NCBI RefSeq assembly: GCF_003473485.1
Contig: NC_053046.1
Location: 4,536,001-4,600,000, forward strand
Reading direction: 5' to 3'
Length of the DNA stretch: 64,000 bases
Origin: Medicago truncatula
Lineage: Eukaryota > Streptophyta > Magnoliopsida > Fabales > Fabaceae
The notes under the pieces are model-generated. The model was given only the letters and a program-made list of their open reading frames with translations. It was not told the DNA's origin and ran no database searches. Below, in pieces: positions 14,101-26,219 of this stretch. A program made the translations under genes and the position numbers. Position 1 is the first letter of the stretch; each line of letters opens with the position of its first letter.

Positions 14101-17100
14101 AAAACTATATGGCATTAAGAGAGATTTGGTCAAAATAGTTTATCTTTAGACAAGAGTTGTGATAGAATATTAAGCTATATGTTTGATCCATGTAACCGGA
14201 CCCATCTAGTGGAAAAAGGCTATAGGTGGTTGTTGTTTTCTATATTTTCCATAATGAGGTACCAACCGGCTCCAAGTTAAGGCAAACTAAAATGTGCTAA
14301 ACCAGTTCAAAGACAAAAAGTAGAGAAAAAAGTTTTCAAGTTTATCCAAAAATGTAATTGGAGGAACAAAGGTAGGGTAATTGGTATACATGCAAATTAC
14401 GGATTATATTTTTGGATGTCTGAAAAACCTATCTCAGCCATTGATGAGAAATATACAGTACTATATCCCATAAATGCTTAACAAATCATAAATGGGTTGA
14501 GATAAAAAAGTTTATTTTCTCATCAACGCTTAAGATAACTAATTTTTCCCTTTGAAATTTAAAGAAGCCATATCCATTTGATTTCTTCTTCACTTCGCTT
14601 GTTTTCTTTCATTTTTGAAAATTAACGATTCCACAAAATGCAACTACAATATAGTCGGTCATACCAATTACCATTATCGATTACTAATTGCTGATACAAT
14701 ACATGAAACAAAACATGTAACGACCAGAGCATCGAAAACATAGTTATTGCTTATTAGGATTGCACTCACCAGTACAGCAAACATGGTGCATGGCAATACA
14801 AATAACAGAGCTCGCAAATTAGCTCAGGATCACAGTTTTAATTGCTAATACGAAGCATTTGGGTGAGTTGAATATCTCAAACCATAGTCGCCTAGGCCTC
14901 ATGGTACAATTCCGAGTACGCGGTACGCAACTCTTGAAGCATTGGGTATGTGGGAGGTATAAATAGTTTGTACGTTGGTTGGATTTCTGATACGTTCTAA
15001 TATTTTATTCAGTACGTTACCAATAACTTTTTATATTATCCAATTGTAAGTAATAAAGTACATGCTAAAATTAAAAAGAAATAAGCCCAACAGCTAACAA
15101 ATAATAAGTTAAGAGTAGCCCCATTATTTTTCAAAATAAAAATAGTCCCACATTGAAAGTTGGCAGCATATAACTTATCCCTCTAGTTTAAGCTTTTACA
15201 CTAATGTTTAAATGGTCCCACATCATAAGTTTTTAAACAACATAGAGGAGGATTAACTATATAAAAAGGCAGTGTGTATCATATAGGTCATTTTAAAAGG
15301 GAAATAAAATAGTGTGCTAAAAAGAAAGTGCTGTTTCCCATATCTGGTTAATGGTTGCAAACCAGTTTTGGTTCTGGGAGTTTCCTCGCTTGTCAAAACC
15401 GGAAGTGAACTGATTCATTGATTCATGGTTATCTGCAAATTTGTGCAAACCAACTCGCAAAAGTATCGTGAATTAATACTTGTGACCCAGCTCACGATTC
15501 TCATGGCACTCTAGAGAAATATGTTACTATGGCTCGGACAATTCACAAAAGACCTTTTTCAGAGGTATTTTAGGTTGAGTTGTGACATATCCAGCTTAGA
15601 TAAGGGCCACCATCAAAATGGAAAAATATCCTACTTCCCCCATATTTTTTAATTTTATTAGATATAAACAGCCACAAATTTCAAATCAGATAACTAAGAG
15701 CTAGAATAGAAAATCTACTAGGTATGCCAAACAGGGACCTTTAAGAGAATAAAAACAATAAAAACGCCACAATACCAACTGCCAAGCTACATAACCTATT
15801 GAATCTATGGCATGTGCTCAACACACACGGTACCACTAATTTTTAAATCATTGATAACATATTAAGCATTGTAAGAAAACTAACATTGTTTCATTAAGTA
15901 CAAGTCAGTCAAATAAAGCTCGGAAAGAAGGGTAGAAGATTAAAAAAAACATGGAATCAGAACATGGATCACCGAATGTATTAAAATGTAGTTTCATATA
16001 AAAGAATGATAATATGATTAATAATATAAGTAATGGATGTATAATACTAAAATTCAAGTCCCAAGGTAGATATTTATATATTATGGTTATTTATTTAATA
16101 GAGATTGTGAAAAGAGTAACAATCCCAAAAGGAGTAGCCATTGCACAACTCATATAGAAGCATAAAATTAGAGAGGGCTATGTAATATATTTTACATGAA
16201 GCCCAATACAAAGGCCAGTTAATAAGTTTCATAAACAGAATAAAAAAGCACACAACAGGCTATGAAACAGACACGGAAAGCTGTAAAACTATTATACTGA
16301 TACATTCAACAAACATCGTTAAGTTCAACCAACATCAATAACCAAATTTAATCAAAAAAATCCAAGTTTGTTAAAAATAAAATGTTATAGACGCCACTCA
16401 ACTAACCTAAGTCTGATAGATAATTATATGATATCAAGTCACACAATAAATCCATACATCACTTCTTAAAGACAATTAAAAATGTCATTTATACATGTGG
16501 GGAGGTCAGTACATTTGAATACACTAATGTCTTGAAACCCAATATATAAGACCGCCCTCTAAAGCCTCATGTACAGTACAAGCCATTTCCTAACATAAAT
16601 CTCTAATTGACTTCATTAATTTACATTAGAATTCAAATATGAACTAAGATACATAACCACATTTCTGAATGATAAATATTCAAATATGCCAATGATCAAA
16701 CTTCACCTATCATGCACCCTAATTCTCCAATTTCTAAACAACCAAACCATCCACCACTAACCCTAAATCCAAAAATAAAGCTACATGGATCAGACGCCGC
16801 TTTCAATCATATATCTATCAAACTCATTAATAATATTGTGCTAATAATCAAAGATAACGAGAAAAAAACTGACCAGATGATTGACAATGTGCGATCCAGA
16901 AGTATTTCCTCTTGAATTACAAAACCATTTTCGACACGAAGGCACATTACACCTAACAACACAGGCAGGATTTGAAACTCCACAATAACGACAAGCATGT
17001 TCAGTAAAATCCCCTTTTCCAAATTCATAATTATCGTCATCACCAGTATCTTCAAAATTCAACCCACTCATCCCAGAAGCAAGCGAATCCACCATCTGTG

Positions 17101-17374
17101 ACCCGCTTCCACTTCCTCCACCGGACCTACCACCTTTTGTAGGAGCAGCAGAAACGGGAGATGCATCCGAGTGATGATCCGACCCGGCGGAGCCAGACGG
17201 GTCAGCGAGCGAATCGGAAGGTGTAGGCCACGCAACGGGTGACCTAATCGGGTCGCGAAAGTCAGGATAGTCGAAATCTTCGCCTTGGGTGTTGAATTCG
17301 AGGAAAGTGTATGCGTCGGTTCCTGTGTCGGGTTGTGAAGCGGTGTCGAAGAGATTGTTCTGCGTTGAGTCCAT
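5137..17374 (-). CDS. UPF1: UPF1 RNA helicase, regulator of nonsense transcripts (29 coding exons)
   Basis: ATP-dependent RNA helicase at the core of nonsense-mediated mRNA decay, acting in the cytoplasm with UPF2, UPF3 and terminating ribosomes. Exons: 17374-16874, 13531-13280, 13195-13025, 12898-12848, 12674-12582, 12423-12328, 12218-12168, 12087-11969, 11112-11004, 10243-10121, 10024-9953, 9870-9799, 9695-9629, 9410-9268, 9191-9120, 9048-8920, 8758-8603, 8458-8345, 8262-8164, 8087-8010, 7876-7742, 7159-7085, 6922-6811, 6647-6286, 6188-6126, 6033-5962, 5784-5653, 5564-5445, 5259-5137. All have GT-AG junctions and add up to 3762 nt, giving 1253 residues, about the length I recall for Arabidopsis UPF1. 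Visible motifs: the Cys/His zinc region from about residue 129 (HACRYCG), Walker A GPPGTGKT near 498-505, DESTQ near 644-648, VALTRAR near 869-875, and a Gly/Pro-rich C-tail full of SQ/TQ pairs suited to SMG1-type phosphorylation. The start is the first in-frame ATG. No disabling mutation is seen. Confidence 0.97.
7160..7741 (-). other. UPF1 intron 21
   Basis: A 582-bp intron with T-rich and A-rich tracts. I see no gene or defined repeat in it. Confidence 0.8.
10441..10896. mobile_element. Possible hAT-like MITE in UPF1 intron 9
   Basis: The left end begins GGCATGTTTGG and the right end finishes CCTAAACATAT. These are loosely inverted and flanked by near-identical ACTAAAA/ACTAAAG. Inside, a 20-nt motif (TCATTTAATGGAGAGGAAGG) occurs twice, near 10467 and 10582. 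A related GTGTTTGGATGGAGAGGAGG string occurs in the RABH1 gene near 51961. The ends are imperfect and the family is uncertain. Confidence 0.4.
11113..11968 (-). other. UPF1 intron 8
   Basis: An 856-bp intron. The part at about 11170-11300 has alternating GCCATAAGCC/GGCTTATGG-like words, suggesting a degenerate interspersed repeat. No coding potential is seen. Confidence 0.55.
13770..14235 (+). mobile_element. 3' end of an RTE-type LINE in UPF1 intron 1
   Basis: The plus-strand frame around 13854-13890 reads [13 protein letters not shown], which resembles the VAEMRMLRWMCG motif near the C-terminus of RTE-type reverse transcriptase proteins. The following frames are broken by stops. Near 14180-14235 is the characteristic RTE 3' tail, with GATCCATGTAACCGGACCCA, then TAGTGG, then a TTG-rich end. 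The copy is truncated, decayed and antisense to UPF1. A short direct repeat (GATAGCATTTGAATCTAAAA-like) lies just left of it, near 13656 and 13698. Confidence 0.65.
14236..16873 (-). other. Remainder of the 3.3-kb UPF1 intron 1
   Basis: AT-rich intronic sequence. A GC-rich patch near 14880-14990 with GTACGCGGTACG words looks like a repeat relic, but I cannot define its ends. No gene is seen. Confidence 0.55.
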
Positions 17375-17528
17375 CGGAGAAGAGTGTGCGATCGTATCAG
17401 TGTTAGGGTTTTGAGAGAGTGCGTGTTGTGTTGTGTTGTGGAAGATGAAAAAGGGGTTATGAATGAAATTTTTGTGATGAATTAGAATTAGGGTTAGGGT
17501 TATGGAAGATGTGAAGAAGAAAGAAAAG

Positions 17529-17562
<34 letters not shown>

Positions 17563-17660
17563 TCAAACTCACGCGATGAGAATGAGACACACAGAAGAGA
17601 AGAGAAGTACGAAGTGAGAAACCGGATGAATGGGTACAAGCGCGCGTGAACACGCGTGTG
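17375..17660 (-). promoter_or_regulatory. UPF1: UPF1 5' UTR and proximal promoter with GA microsatellite
   Basis: Between the start codon and about 17650 there is a (GA)n run at 17532-17561, which reads as CT repeats on the transcribed strand. CT-rich tracts of this sort are common in plant 5' UTRs. No in-frame ATG lies upstream of 17374 in the open frame. The exact transcription start cannot be read from the sequence. Confidence 0.5.
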
Positions 17661-17709
17661 TTAGAGGGGCTTTTTAGGTAATATGTAATCTAGATACGCA
17701 CATCATTTT

Positions 17710-17715
17710 CACGTG
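17710..17715. promoter_or_regulatory. G-box (CACGTG) upstream of UPF1
   Basis: A palindromic CACGTG core followed by AC, about 340 bp upstream of the UPF1 ATG. This is the binding core for bZIP/bHLH factors in plants. Function is not shown. Confidence 0.35.
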
Positions 17716-17854
17716 ACTTTTCCGCCATGTACACTTTTTCCTTTGGGTTATCAAAACAGACCAAAATATTAGTACGTAAAGTCCACTGGCATATGTAATG
17801 ACTAATCCCCATTAGAAAATTTGTGGCACATGCATCGTGTATTCTTCATTTTTA

Positions 17855-18670
17855 GAGAAATGCTAGGGACACACTCTTTTAACACACACCAATAATAATA
17901 AGCCATGTCATCCATGTTTTCCTATTCTTTTACCTATTACCGGTTGCACAGGTTCTATGAAACAAGGTAACAATTTTTTTGAAATAAAAAAAAAAAAAAA
18001 AAAAAAAACTGTATCCTTCCTGTCTCTCTCCATACTCCATTGCGTCTTAAGATTTTTCCATGAATCCTTATGGTCTGACGCGGGTTCTATCATATTTCTC
18101 GCGAAGTTCGATCTGTTTCATCTCGCACTCCGTCGGCATTGTGGCAAGATTGGGTGGCCTTTTTGTGTCTATTCTCTTTGTTGCAAGCTCCTCTGGTTTC
18201 AATTCAACGTCTTGATTGGGAAAGACACATATATTTTCAAGAGTTCCAATTTTTTATGACACTGAGTTAATACCAATTTTGGGTTTTTCTATCCTGGACT
18301 CCCTTTATGTTGGCACCAATTTTAGGTATGAGAATTGGGTATCATTTTTGCTTTCAATTCAATTGATTATCAAGGAGGCTTTAATGAGAAAATCAAGGAA
18401 CATAATTGTTAAACCTTTTCATCCTCTAATGCGTCAGAATCTTATTATTGGGATGAAAGCAGCGATTTCATGAGGCAGAAGAAAAGAGTTTACAGACAAT
18501 CTGGGTAGGAGGTTGGAATTGAGAAGATGAAGAGTGAAATATTAAAAAAACGTACTCTATCTCAATTGAACCGGTAACAAGTTAAAGAATAAAAAATTAT
18601 GGATGACATGTCTCATTATTATTGGAGTGTGTCAAAGAGTGTGTTAGGGAGTGTGTCCCTAGCATTTCTC
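17855..18670. mobile_element. Non-autonomous Mutator-like element (816 bp) upstream of UPF1
   Basis: The left end begins GAGAAATGCTAGGGACACAC and the right end is its inverse. The inverted match continues with gaps for about 100 bp, including CATGTCATCCAT and TTACCGGTT blocks. A perfect 9-bp target duplication, TCATTTTTA, flanks it at 17846-17854 and 18671-18679. The interior (about 17970-18530) is less AT-rich than the flanks, so a captured host fragment is possible, but I recognise no protein in it. Confidence 0.88.
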
Positions 18671-18728
18671 TCATTTTTAATTGGATTTTTTTTATAGGTA
18701 TTACCTCGAAATCAAACTCTAACTATAA

Positions 18729-19495
18729 GGGGGTGTATTCGATTAGGATTTTAAAAGACTATTTTAATAAAAAAAAAATCTTTAAGATTTTAAAAGATTG
18801 TGTGAGATTGTATTGATTCTGTGAGATTTTAAAAGACTTTTTATGTAAAAGACTTTATACACTTGAGATTTTAAAGGATTTATCACACTGACTTTTAAGA
18901 ATTTCAAAAGATTTTATGTGATTTTAAAATTTCAAAGGATTCAATGAATTTTAGAAGAAAAAGAACAAACTTACAAGCGTGGATGATAAAAATAATGAAC
19001 AAATAAACTCTAGCGTTTGAATAAAGAAAAATAAAACCAATAAAAAATTCTTTTACTATTGATTTTCAAATTTTAAGAATTTTGTGGATTTTATAAGATT
19101 TTAAGGGACTAAAAAACACTCTAACACATTATTCTCAATACACATTTTTTATTTGTTAAAAATATTATTCCCACAAAATTCAATTGTACATATTTAAAAT
19201 TATGTCAGCACTTACAAATCTTTCAAAAAAAATATTGTGTCAGCCATTACAAATCGGTCGAGTTACACGAGTTTGCAGAGTATTAACTCAGTCAAACTCG
19301 TTAAACCTTCCAATTTTACCAGAAACCGATTTTACCTCAGAGTTAACACGATTTTTGTACCTAAACACGTAAACTCGGTAATCTCGGAGAGTTAACACTC
19401 GATTTGCGGAACATTGATTACGATATACTCTCTATCATAATATTCTCAATAATTTTTTTTATTTTTTTATGAGATATAGAGAGGGAGAGAGGGGG

Positions 19496-19531
<36 letters not shown>

Positions 19532-19565
19532 GAGAGATGAGAAACAAAGAGAAAAAAGAGAGAGA

Positions 19566-19605
<40 letters not shown>

Positions 19606-19942
19606 TTTAAAAAAAAAAAAACAATCTCAACAAATCTCATCTTTTCATGAAAGACTCTTTCTTGTTAAAATTACACTACAAAATTCCACAAAATCCATCA
19701 AAATCCAATTTATTAAACAATCCTTCGAAATTTGAATGATTTTGAATACCACAAGACTTTTTTTAAGTGATGAAAAGTCTTGATTGAATACCTCAAGCCT
19801 TTGTTAAAATGACAAAGAGTCTTGATTGAATACCACAAGACTTTTTTTAAGTTGCAAAAAGTCTTGATTGAATACCACAAGACTTTTTCATAATTAAAAA
19901 GTCTTTTAAAATCCCATAGAATCCTAATCCAATACATCCCCC
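18729..19942. mobile_element. Non-autonomous PIF/Harbinger-type element (1214 bp)
   Basis: The left end begins GGGGGTGTATTCGATTAGG and the right end is the inverse of GGGGGATGTATTGGATTAGG. TAA at 18726-18728 and 19943-19945 is the 3-bp target duplication of the Harbinger class. Subterminal regions are made of repeated AAAAGACTTTTT-like words in both halves. There is no transposase. Two GA microsatellites (about 19480-19528 and 19569-19602) lie inside. Confidence 0.82.
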
Positions 19943-19945
19943 TAA

Positions 19946-21940
19946 GTTTAAGAACTCAAGTCTTTTATCACTTTGATCAATCCATTATTGCAACTCTCAC
20001 TCTTTCTTCTTTAACCTTTCATCTCTCTCTTTCACATCCATACTTAGTCTCTCATCTTTCTTTGGTTAGTTTTATTTTGATTGTCTACTATGTTTGTGGT
20101 TATAAAATTTTATTTTGGTTTGTTCAAAAAAAATCATCCGCTTTATGATTCTTCTCCGATAGCGTGGTGACTATTGTCATAACATTTGAATATGGGCGAC
20201 GTGTAAAGGTTGATGACGATAAGGGTAGGGGCCAATGAAGATGATGGAGGTTGTGAGGACCGGTGTGGTGTTGAGGACGATGGTGGGAGGATGGTGACGA
20301 TATTGGTGGTGAGGGAGGAAGTTGGTGGAGGATTTGGAGGACGGCGGGAGTTCAAAGATATAGGGAGAATGGTTGTGAGGACAAGGTGTGGTGTTGGACG
20401 ATGGTGGTGGGGATGACAGTGGGAGTTCAGGTCACCGAGATAGAAGCAAAGAGAAACCAAAGAAAAAGAAAGGGGTAGAGGAGAGAGAAAGAATATGGTG
20501 TGTAATATTTTTACAAAACTGTTCGGGATTTAAGGTTGAAATGACAAAACCGCCCTTGGGGTTGGTGTTGTGTAGGGCTGACAATGGACTGGATCAACTA
20601 ACACATAGTTCGAAACTCAACTCGATAATCAACTTGTAGAATTTGGTTTATAAACTTGTTATATCGCCAACATTGTTTGAATATATGTTTTTATGTTTTG
20701 TGTGATGCACAATGCACTGACAATTCACTTTTGATTCGTAAATATAAAAAAAAACAATGCATTGGAAATTTATGTGGATAACATTACACCATGTTTATAT
20801 AAATACATGTCTCAAGTGAATCAACATTTCATTTTATCGTTTTTTTCATTTCATTGTTTTCATGCATCTACATCTCCCAAGTAAATCGTGCCTTAAGTGA
20901 ATCAAGTGGAAATTCATGTTAAATATGAAGCTTTGAAGAAGGATGACGCAATGCAACTCCCCTTTTCTGGGTAAATTAGTGAAGATCACATACTGAGGTA
21001 TTTTAAGATCACAATTATGAAAGTGTATCATGAGAATGCAACACTATGAATAGGGGTCTCCTTCAAATGATCATTTCACTTTTTATAATTAATTTGCAAC
21101 CTGCTAGCATCCCTATATACCTAGACAATGGAGTGTCTTTTGCAGCCCCCTACTCGTCTAAAGAAGGAGCATAAGAGTAGTTATGCGAATCAGGTGGTTG
21201 GCGTGAAGACTACACATCTTGCTCCGGGGTAGACCCAACTTGTTTATACAAAAACACTAGGTAATTGGATGTGTTTGATTTAAAGCTTCATATATAGTGC
21301 AGTGGGATGGAATGTCTTTTTGCTTTATTTAGAATAAAATACTACAAAAATGACAAAATCTATCTTTTTTTTCAGTGACGTGTTAAAATGAGAGATAATC
21401 TTATTTTGGCACAATCCCAAATGAAATCTATATGAGCACACACGCTCACAATTGAAAATATTAAATGAGAAATTGGTTAAATGATGCGACTAGATTATTT
21501 TTCTTTTATTTTTTCATCTATGTATGCGTGCACAAATAATTTTTATTTTGAGTTGTACCAAAGTAAGACTTCACTTAAAACAAGAGTAAACCAATGTAAT
21601 TAAAAACTTAGATGGGATGTTTTCCCATATAATTGTAATTAACATTTTACTTTTTCTTCTAACAATAACAGAACCTGCAAAGCCACATATATATAATTTA
21701 GCGCTCGTAATCGTCAAAAGCTCATATAGTAACTACAATGGCGTCCTTGAGGTTGGGCGATTGTCTAGGATGACATTTTTGTTGGGGCATACCAAAATAT
21801 ATTTTTTATAGGTATAAACATATTATGAATAACAAATTTATATTACTCTTCTCAAAAAAAATTATATTACTAAAATTATAACTTACATTATTAAGAAAAC
21901 AAATTATAGTCATACAAAAATTGTATTTGAAATTATGTTA
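19946..21940. other. Intergenic region with GGTGG-rich low-complexity stretch
   Basis: At 20200-20420 the plus strand is rich in GGTGG/GATGG words. The open frames there are proline- or glycine-rich artefacts of composition. The rest is AT-rich with no gene I can support. Confidence 0.5.
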
Positions 21941-23094
21941 CAAACCTCTTGAAACGCTCTTAAGAGTGACGATTCTTGTGATCTTGGCAATGATTTATTT
22001 TTCTTCGAAAAATTAAAAGTTATTCACGAAGTTAAAAGTTTTAAAAGTTGAATCAACATCGATTGAAGATATTGAAGTGTCTTCCCATGCACAACTATAG
22101 AATAATATTCATTACATCTGTTAAAAGAAGTTTTTCTAAATTAAAATGGTTAAAATCTTATTTGTGATCTACTACAAAATAGCATTACTTTAATTTCTAT
22201 TGAAAATAATTTTTTAAAGATCATTAATTATGAAAGAATCATTAATGATTTTGCAACAAAAATTACAAAGAGAAACATATTCAAATAATTACAAAGCCAT
22301 AATTTTATCACTTTACCCATATCACTCATAGTCACATGATCAACCTCTAGTAACGAGGTCGATGAAACACTATACAATAAAATAGGCAAAATTAAAAAAT
22401 TGGTCTCGTAATTTAATTTTGGATAACACTATCGTTTTTTCTTTTTTGATTTAATGATTTATGTTATAACTCGGTAACACTTTCATCCCTTATCTTTTTC
22501 TTTTTTTTATTTAATCTTTTATACCATAAAATGTCAATATTGTTACTTTTTTTATCAAAACAAAATAAAAATTTCATTAAAAACATAAAAAAAAATAATC
22601 ATAAAATTCATAAACAAACTCAAATTTTCATCGTACAAACATAGAAACTCATATCTCATTGAAAATCCCATAAAAAAATGATACAATATTGACATTGTAT
22701 AACATAAAAGACTATTTAAAAGTAGAAAATGTGACGTAAAATTAAGTTAAGACAAATCATATAATTTTATCAGTAAATATTACTTGAAGCAAAGATACAC
22801 AATGTCTTTTTTTTTTCTTCACGAAATGTCCCTTCTTCTCTCGCTCTATCCCATTTTGTAATATGCAAAAAGAACAACAAAAAAAAAACCGTCATTTGAA
22901 TAATTAAAAAAAAAGATAGAATGGATGCATTAGATTCTTTTGCCGATGTGCAATGGAAAATTGTTTAATTTTATGATATTTGAAGCAATATCCGTTATAT
23001 AGCTTGATTGTTTAGAAAGGGGCTGCTACACTTGAAATCTAAAAAGTTTAATGGTTATGCACGTAAAATTCAAAGCGTATGGGGTTGTCACACC

Positions 23095-24874
23095 GGTGCC
23101 GTTTAGAATGGGAATGGGGGCTTCTTTCCCGCCATGGAAAAGTCCTTTTCTAACCATTTGATTAAGTAGTACCATCATTGTTATTATAGTCTATCTACAC
23201 CATATATTTTTTTCACTTCATTCTTAACCCTAACAACTCGGTTTATTATGTCACAGTGAAAATTACATCTTCTTCATCTCTCAATTATTTTTTCCTTCAA
23301 AAATATTCTTGAAATAAAATAGAGAAATATGGAGAGAAAGGAATTTAATCTGAAACCAACTATTCATCTTCATTAGTTCAATCATTCATTTTTGTGTTCT
23401 TCAAATAAATCATTCATCTTCACCAATCTTTTCTTCCTACAAGGTCAGATCTGGAACATCAAAACAACAAGAACAAATTCGGATTTGAAAAACTACCACA
23501 ACAAACTTCATTGTATTTTCTAAAATTTGCAACTGCCAAGGCAACAAACAAGAAGAGAACTAAAATTGTACAAGATAGTTAATTTGACGTTGGTTCTGAA
23601 GAAAATTAATTGGGGAGTTATGATTTATTTTGATAAGTTTTTACTGAGTAATTGTTATGTTAAATCATTTCATTATAGTATCTTATGTTTATAGTTTATA
23701 CTAAGATTTTGTTTTGAACATATAAAATAAGATTGCAAACTAGCGATTATCCTTCATTTATATTCATATAAGATAAGATTGTAACTTCATAATTATAATA
23801 AGCAAAACTGAACAAAATTAATTTCCTAATTTAGTTGAAGAATAAAAGAAGGAAAAAAAAAAAGAATAAGGGAGGAGTCAGAAGAAAAATTGCAGTGAAA
23901 TGCTTGTGTTCTATGTGAAAGATGAAGATAGTGGGTGAGATTGACATGGAGCAGACAACAGAGAGAGTGGTTGGAGGATAAAAATCTAGTGTATATTAAG
24001 ACTGTGATCTTTACTTAATCTAGGTGGGGTTTAGTATGGGAAAGGAAAATTGTTTTCCACCATGAGAAAGCTAATTTTGACCATTAGATAAAGTAGAGAA
24101 CATACTTTTATCATAGACACTCAACACCAGGTTTTTTTCCACACTCACCACTCAACAACAACATGCGATTGCTGCTTCAAGTCTCTTTCTTCCTCTCATT
24201 CAAACCTTATCAGCCCAGGAAAATTGATTTTCCAAAACCATTCCCTTGTCACCGTCAGTTCAACTTCAATAGCAAAATTTCACTATTAAAATGAAGAACC
24301 GTGTATGAGGTAGTAGATACCCTTTTCTATAGGGACAAAATTTCCTTGGGCATGTGATTTTCTCTACAAATGACAAATAATTAAACATAAATAAATTAAA
24401 ACATAACATCAATGGGGTTTGAGTTTGTATCCAATTTGCTACCCCATACACGATAAAAAAACCATTCATACAAAAATTCCATTGAGTTTGTTGCTTCTTT
24501 CTAATTCCTGAAGGCAAAATTGAAAAACCACACCCAAATCCAATCCAATTTTTTTTTCTCTCTTTATTTTTGAGATCCGTTTTGGGATAAAAAAATCATT
24601 CATGAAGCCTTTGAGAAAGAACAACAAAAACGGGAAGGAAAGAAATAAAAGAGAGTTGGGACAGCTGCAAGCGGTGGGCCAATATGGAAAAAAAATTGGT
24701 GTTGAGTGTCTACGATAAAAGTATGTTCTCCACTTTATCCAACGTTCAAAATTAGCTTTCCCATGGTAGGAAACAACTTCCCTTTCCCATACTAAATGCC
24801 ACCCTTAATCTAATGGCTAACATTAACTTTCACATGATGGGAAAGAACTTCCATTTCCCATGCTAAACCCCACC
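23095..24874. mobile_element. Outer Mutator-like element (1780 bp) containing a second one
   Basis: The left end begins GGTGCCGTTTAGAATGGG and the right end is an inverted relative (GGTGGGGTTTAGCATGGG read from the right). The inverted match runs about 80 bp to the CCATTTGATTAAG block. The 9-bp flanks are TGTCACACC (23086-23094) and TGTCACACT (24875-24883), 8 of 9 identical. No transposase is seen. It sits inside duplication copy A and is absent from copy B, so it arrived after the duplication. Confidence 0.85.
24023..24803. mobile_element. Inner Mutator-like element (781 bp) nested in the outer one
   Basis: Terminal inverted repeats of about 110 bp begin GGTGGGGTTTAGTATGGG on the left and GGTGGCATTTAGTATGGG read from the right. 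Both extend to GACACTCAACACC. A perfect 9-bp duplication, CTTAATCTA, flanks it at 24014-24022 and 24804-24812. The element belongs to the same family as the outer element and lies within the outer element's right terminal repeat. Confidence 0.9.
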
Positions 24875-26219
24875 TGTCACACTAACTTTTAGGTTTGATT
24901 CGTCCCTTACCAATAACTGTATATTGGATGCAATAGGAATGACCAACAAATTCCTTTCAAGATATTACGAGTTCATTGATGTGTATTGCAAAATCACACC
25001 AAACATATTTCTTAACATTATTTTACAGATTTATGGTACCAATAATTCACTCATGCATTAGAGAATTAATGGATGATTTAGAGTAATAGAATGGTGAAGA
25101 ATTATGTTGTTAATGTAACAAAATTGTGTCCAAATCGATGCCCAAATGTCAAGCATTTATAGTGCATTATATGACTATTAACATGAGAGAAAACACCCCT
25201 TAGCCAAAGGTTATGATCGTATACATCAGATTTTTTACTTGAATCAATGTTATGGTTCACTATCTATAAGTAAATAATAATTTTTCAATGTATATGAATG
25301 ATTTCCGTGAAGAGGTATAACTTTTGATAAAAAGTTACAACTTTTAATTCTAAAGTGATTCCATTATTTTGGAAATCACCAACAATATCATTAGAATTTT
25401 TTATGTGATAAACCAATCATATATCTAATATCTTTCTCGCTTAGTTTTAGATTTTTATCTTCGAGATAGTTTTAGCATACAGTCATGATAACAAATGTTC
25501 TAAAGATAATTTAGAGAAACCGCAAATAAAAATATTTTTGTCAACAAATAAATTAAACATATAAAAAAGTAATAAATCAGCGCACTTTGTTTTATTCAAA
25601 AGTTATTACTTTTTGATTAGTTAAAAAACACTTTAAGATAGTATTTGTTAACATCTTTCATTAATATGTATACTTAGAGCATGCTCACCCTTGCCACCTT
25701 GCTCAAATCCCTCGCCCTTATGTTGTCATGAAGATCCATTTGCGCCCCCAACATGTTAATTTCTTCTCTATAATTGAGTAATTTCTTCTCTATATTTGTA
25801 AGTTTCAACTTTTGATAGCTCTTTCTAATTTGTACTATCTCAATCTAGTAGCACTTGAAGTTGAAACTAGTACACATGCATGCATGCTTGTTTTAAAGAG
25901 GTGATGGGTGATGCACATACTTGAAGTTTAAAGGGTTATTTCCAGTTTCAAACTAGTTTAATTTGTCTTTCATGTATGTACGACGTGTCATAGTCCTAGC
26001 AATGCCCCCTTGCAGCCTAACTTTTGGTTGCTCCTCGTGTCAAAACTCACAAGCAACGAATTCACTTTAAGGTTTTCTGTGAGAAAAAAAAATAAATGCA
26101 AAGTGAAAATTATCAATTGATTAATAGTTTTAAAGGTTAGTGGATTTTAATCACATCGCTAATTTATTTTTTTGAATTACATAAGTACTGAATCTTTTTG
26201 ATAATTTAACCAACAAACA

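Larger units (their letters stand above)
22821..25754 (-). pseudogene. Decayed COX6B-like gene (copy A)
   Basis: The exon 1 remnant at 25754-25691 encodes MLGAQMDLHDNIRARDLSKV, clearly the start of the copy B protein. A single-base deletion then breaks the frame after VAR. The exon 3 remnant at 22862-22821 reads ITKWDRAREEGTFRE, matching ISEWDQEREEGRFPE of copy B, but the acceptor before it is AT rather than AG. The central CHCH exon is absent. A nested MULE fills part of the space between the remnants. This is a dead gene. Confidence 0.78.
21945..26060. repeat. Segmental duplication, copy A (decayed)
   Basis: Long stretches match 42.25-44.89 kb in the same orientation. The 21.97-22.40 kb part matches 42.28-42.90 kb (shared TTTTAAAAGTTGAATCAACA). 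The 22.80-22.96 kb part matches 42.97-43.16 kb, 25.37-25.43 kb matches 43.17-43.22 kb, and 25.68-26.06 kb matches 44.52-44.89 kb. Copy A is interrupted by a 1.8-kb nested MULE and has lost the central coding exon. Confidence 0.82.

Noticed and set aside
17375-17653. In-frame open extension upstream of the UPF1 ATG
   Set aside because: The frame is open but has no ATG before MDSTQNN at 17374, and its CT-repeat composition is that of a 5' UTR.
20143-20460. Proline/histidine-rich open frame on the minus strand
   Set aside because: It is a by-product of GGTGG-rich low-complexity sequence, with no homology or splice context.
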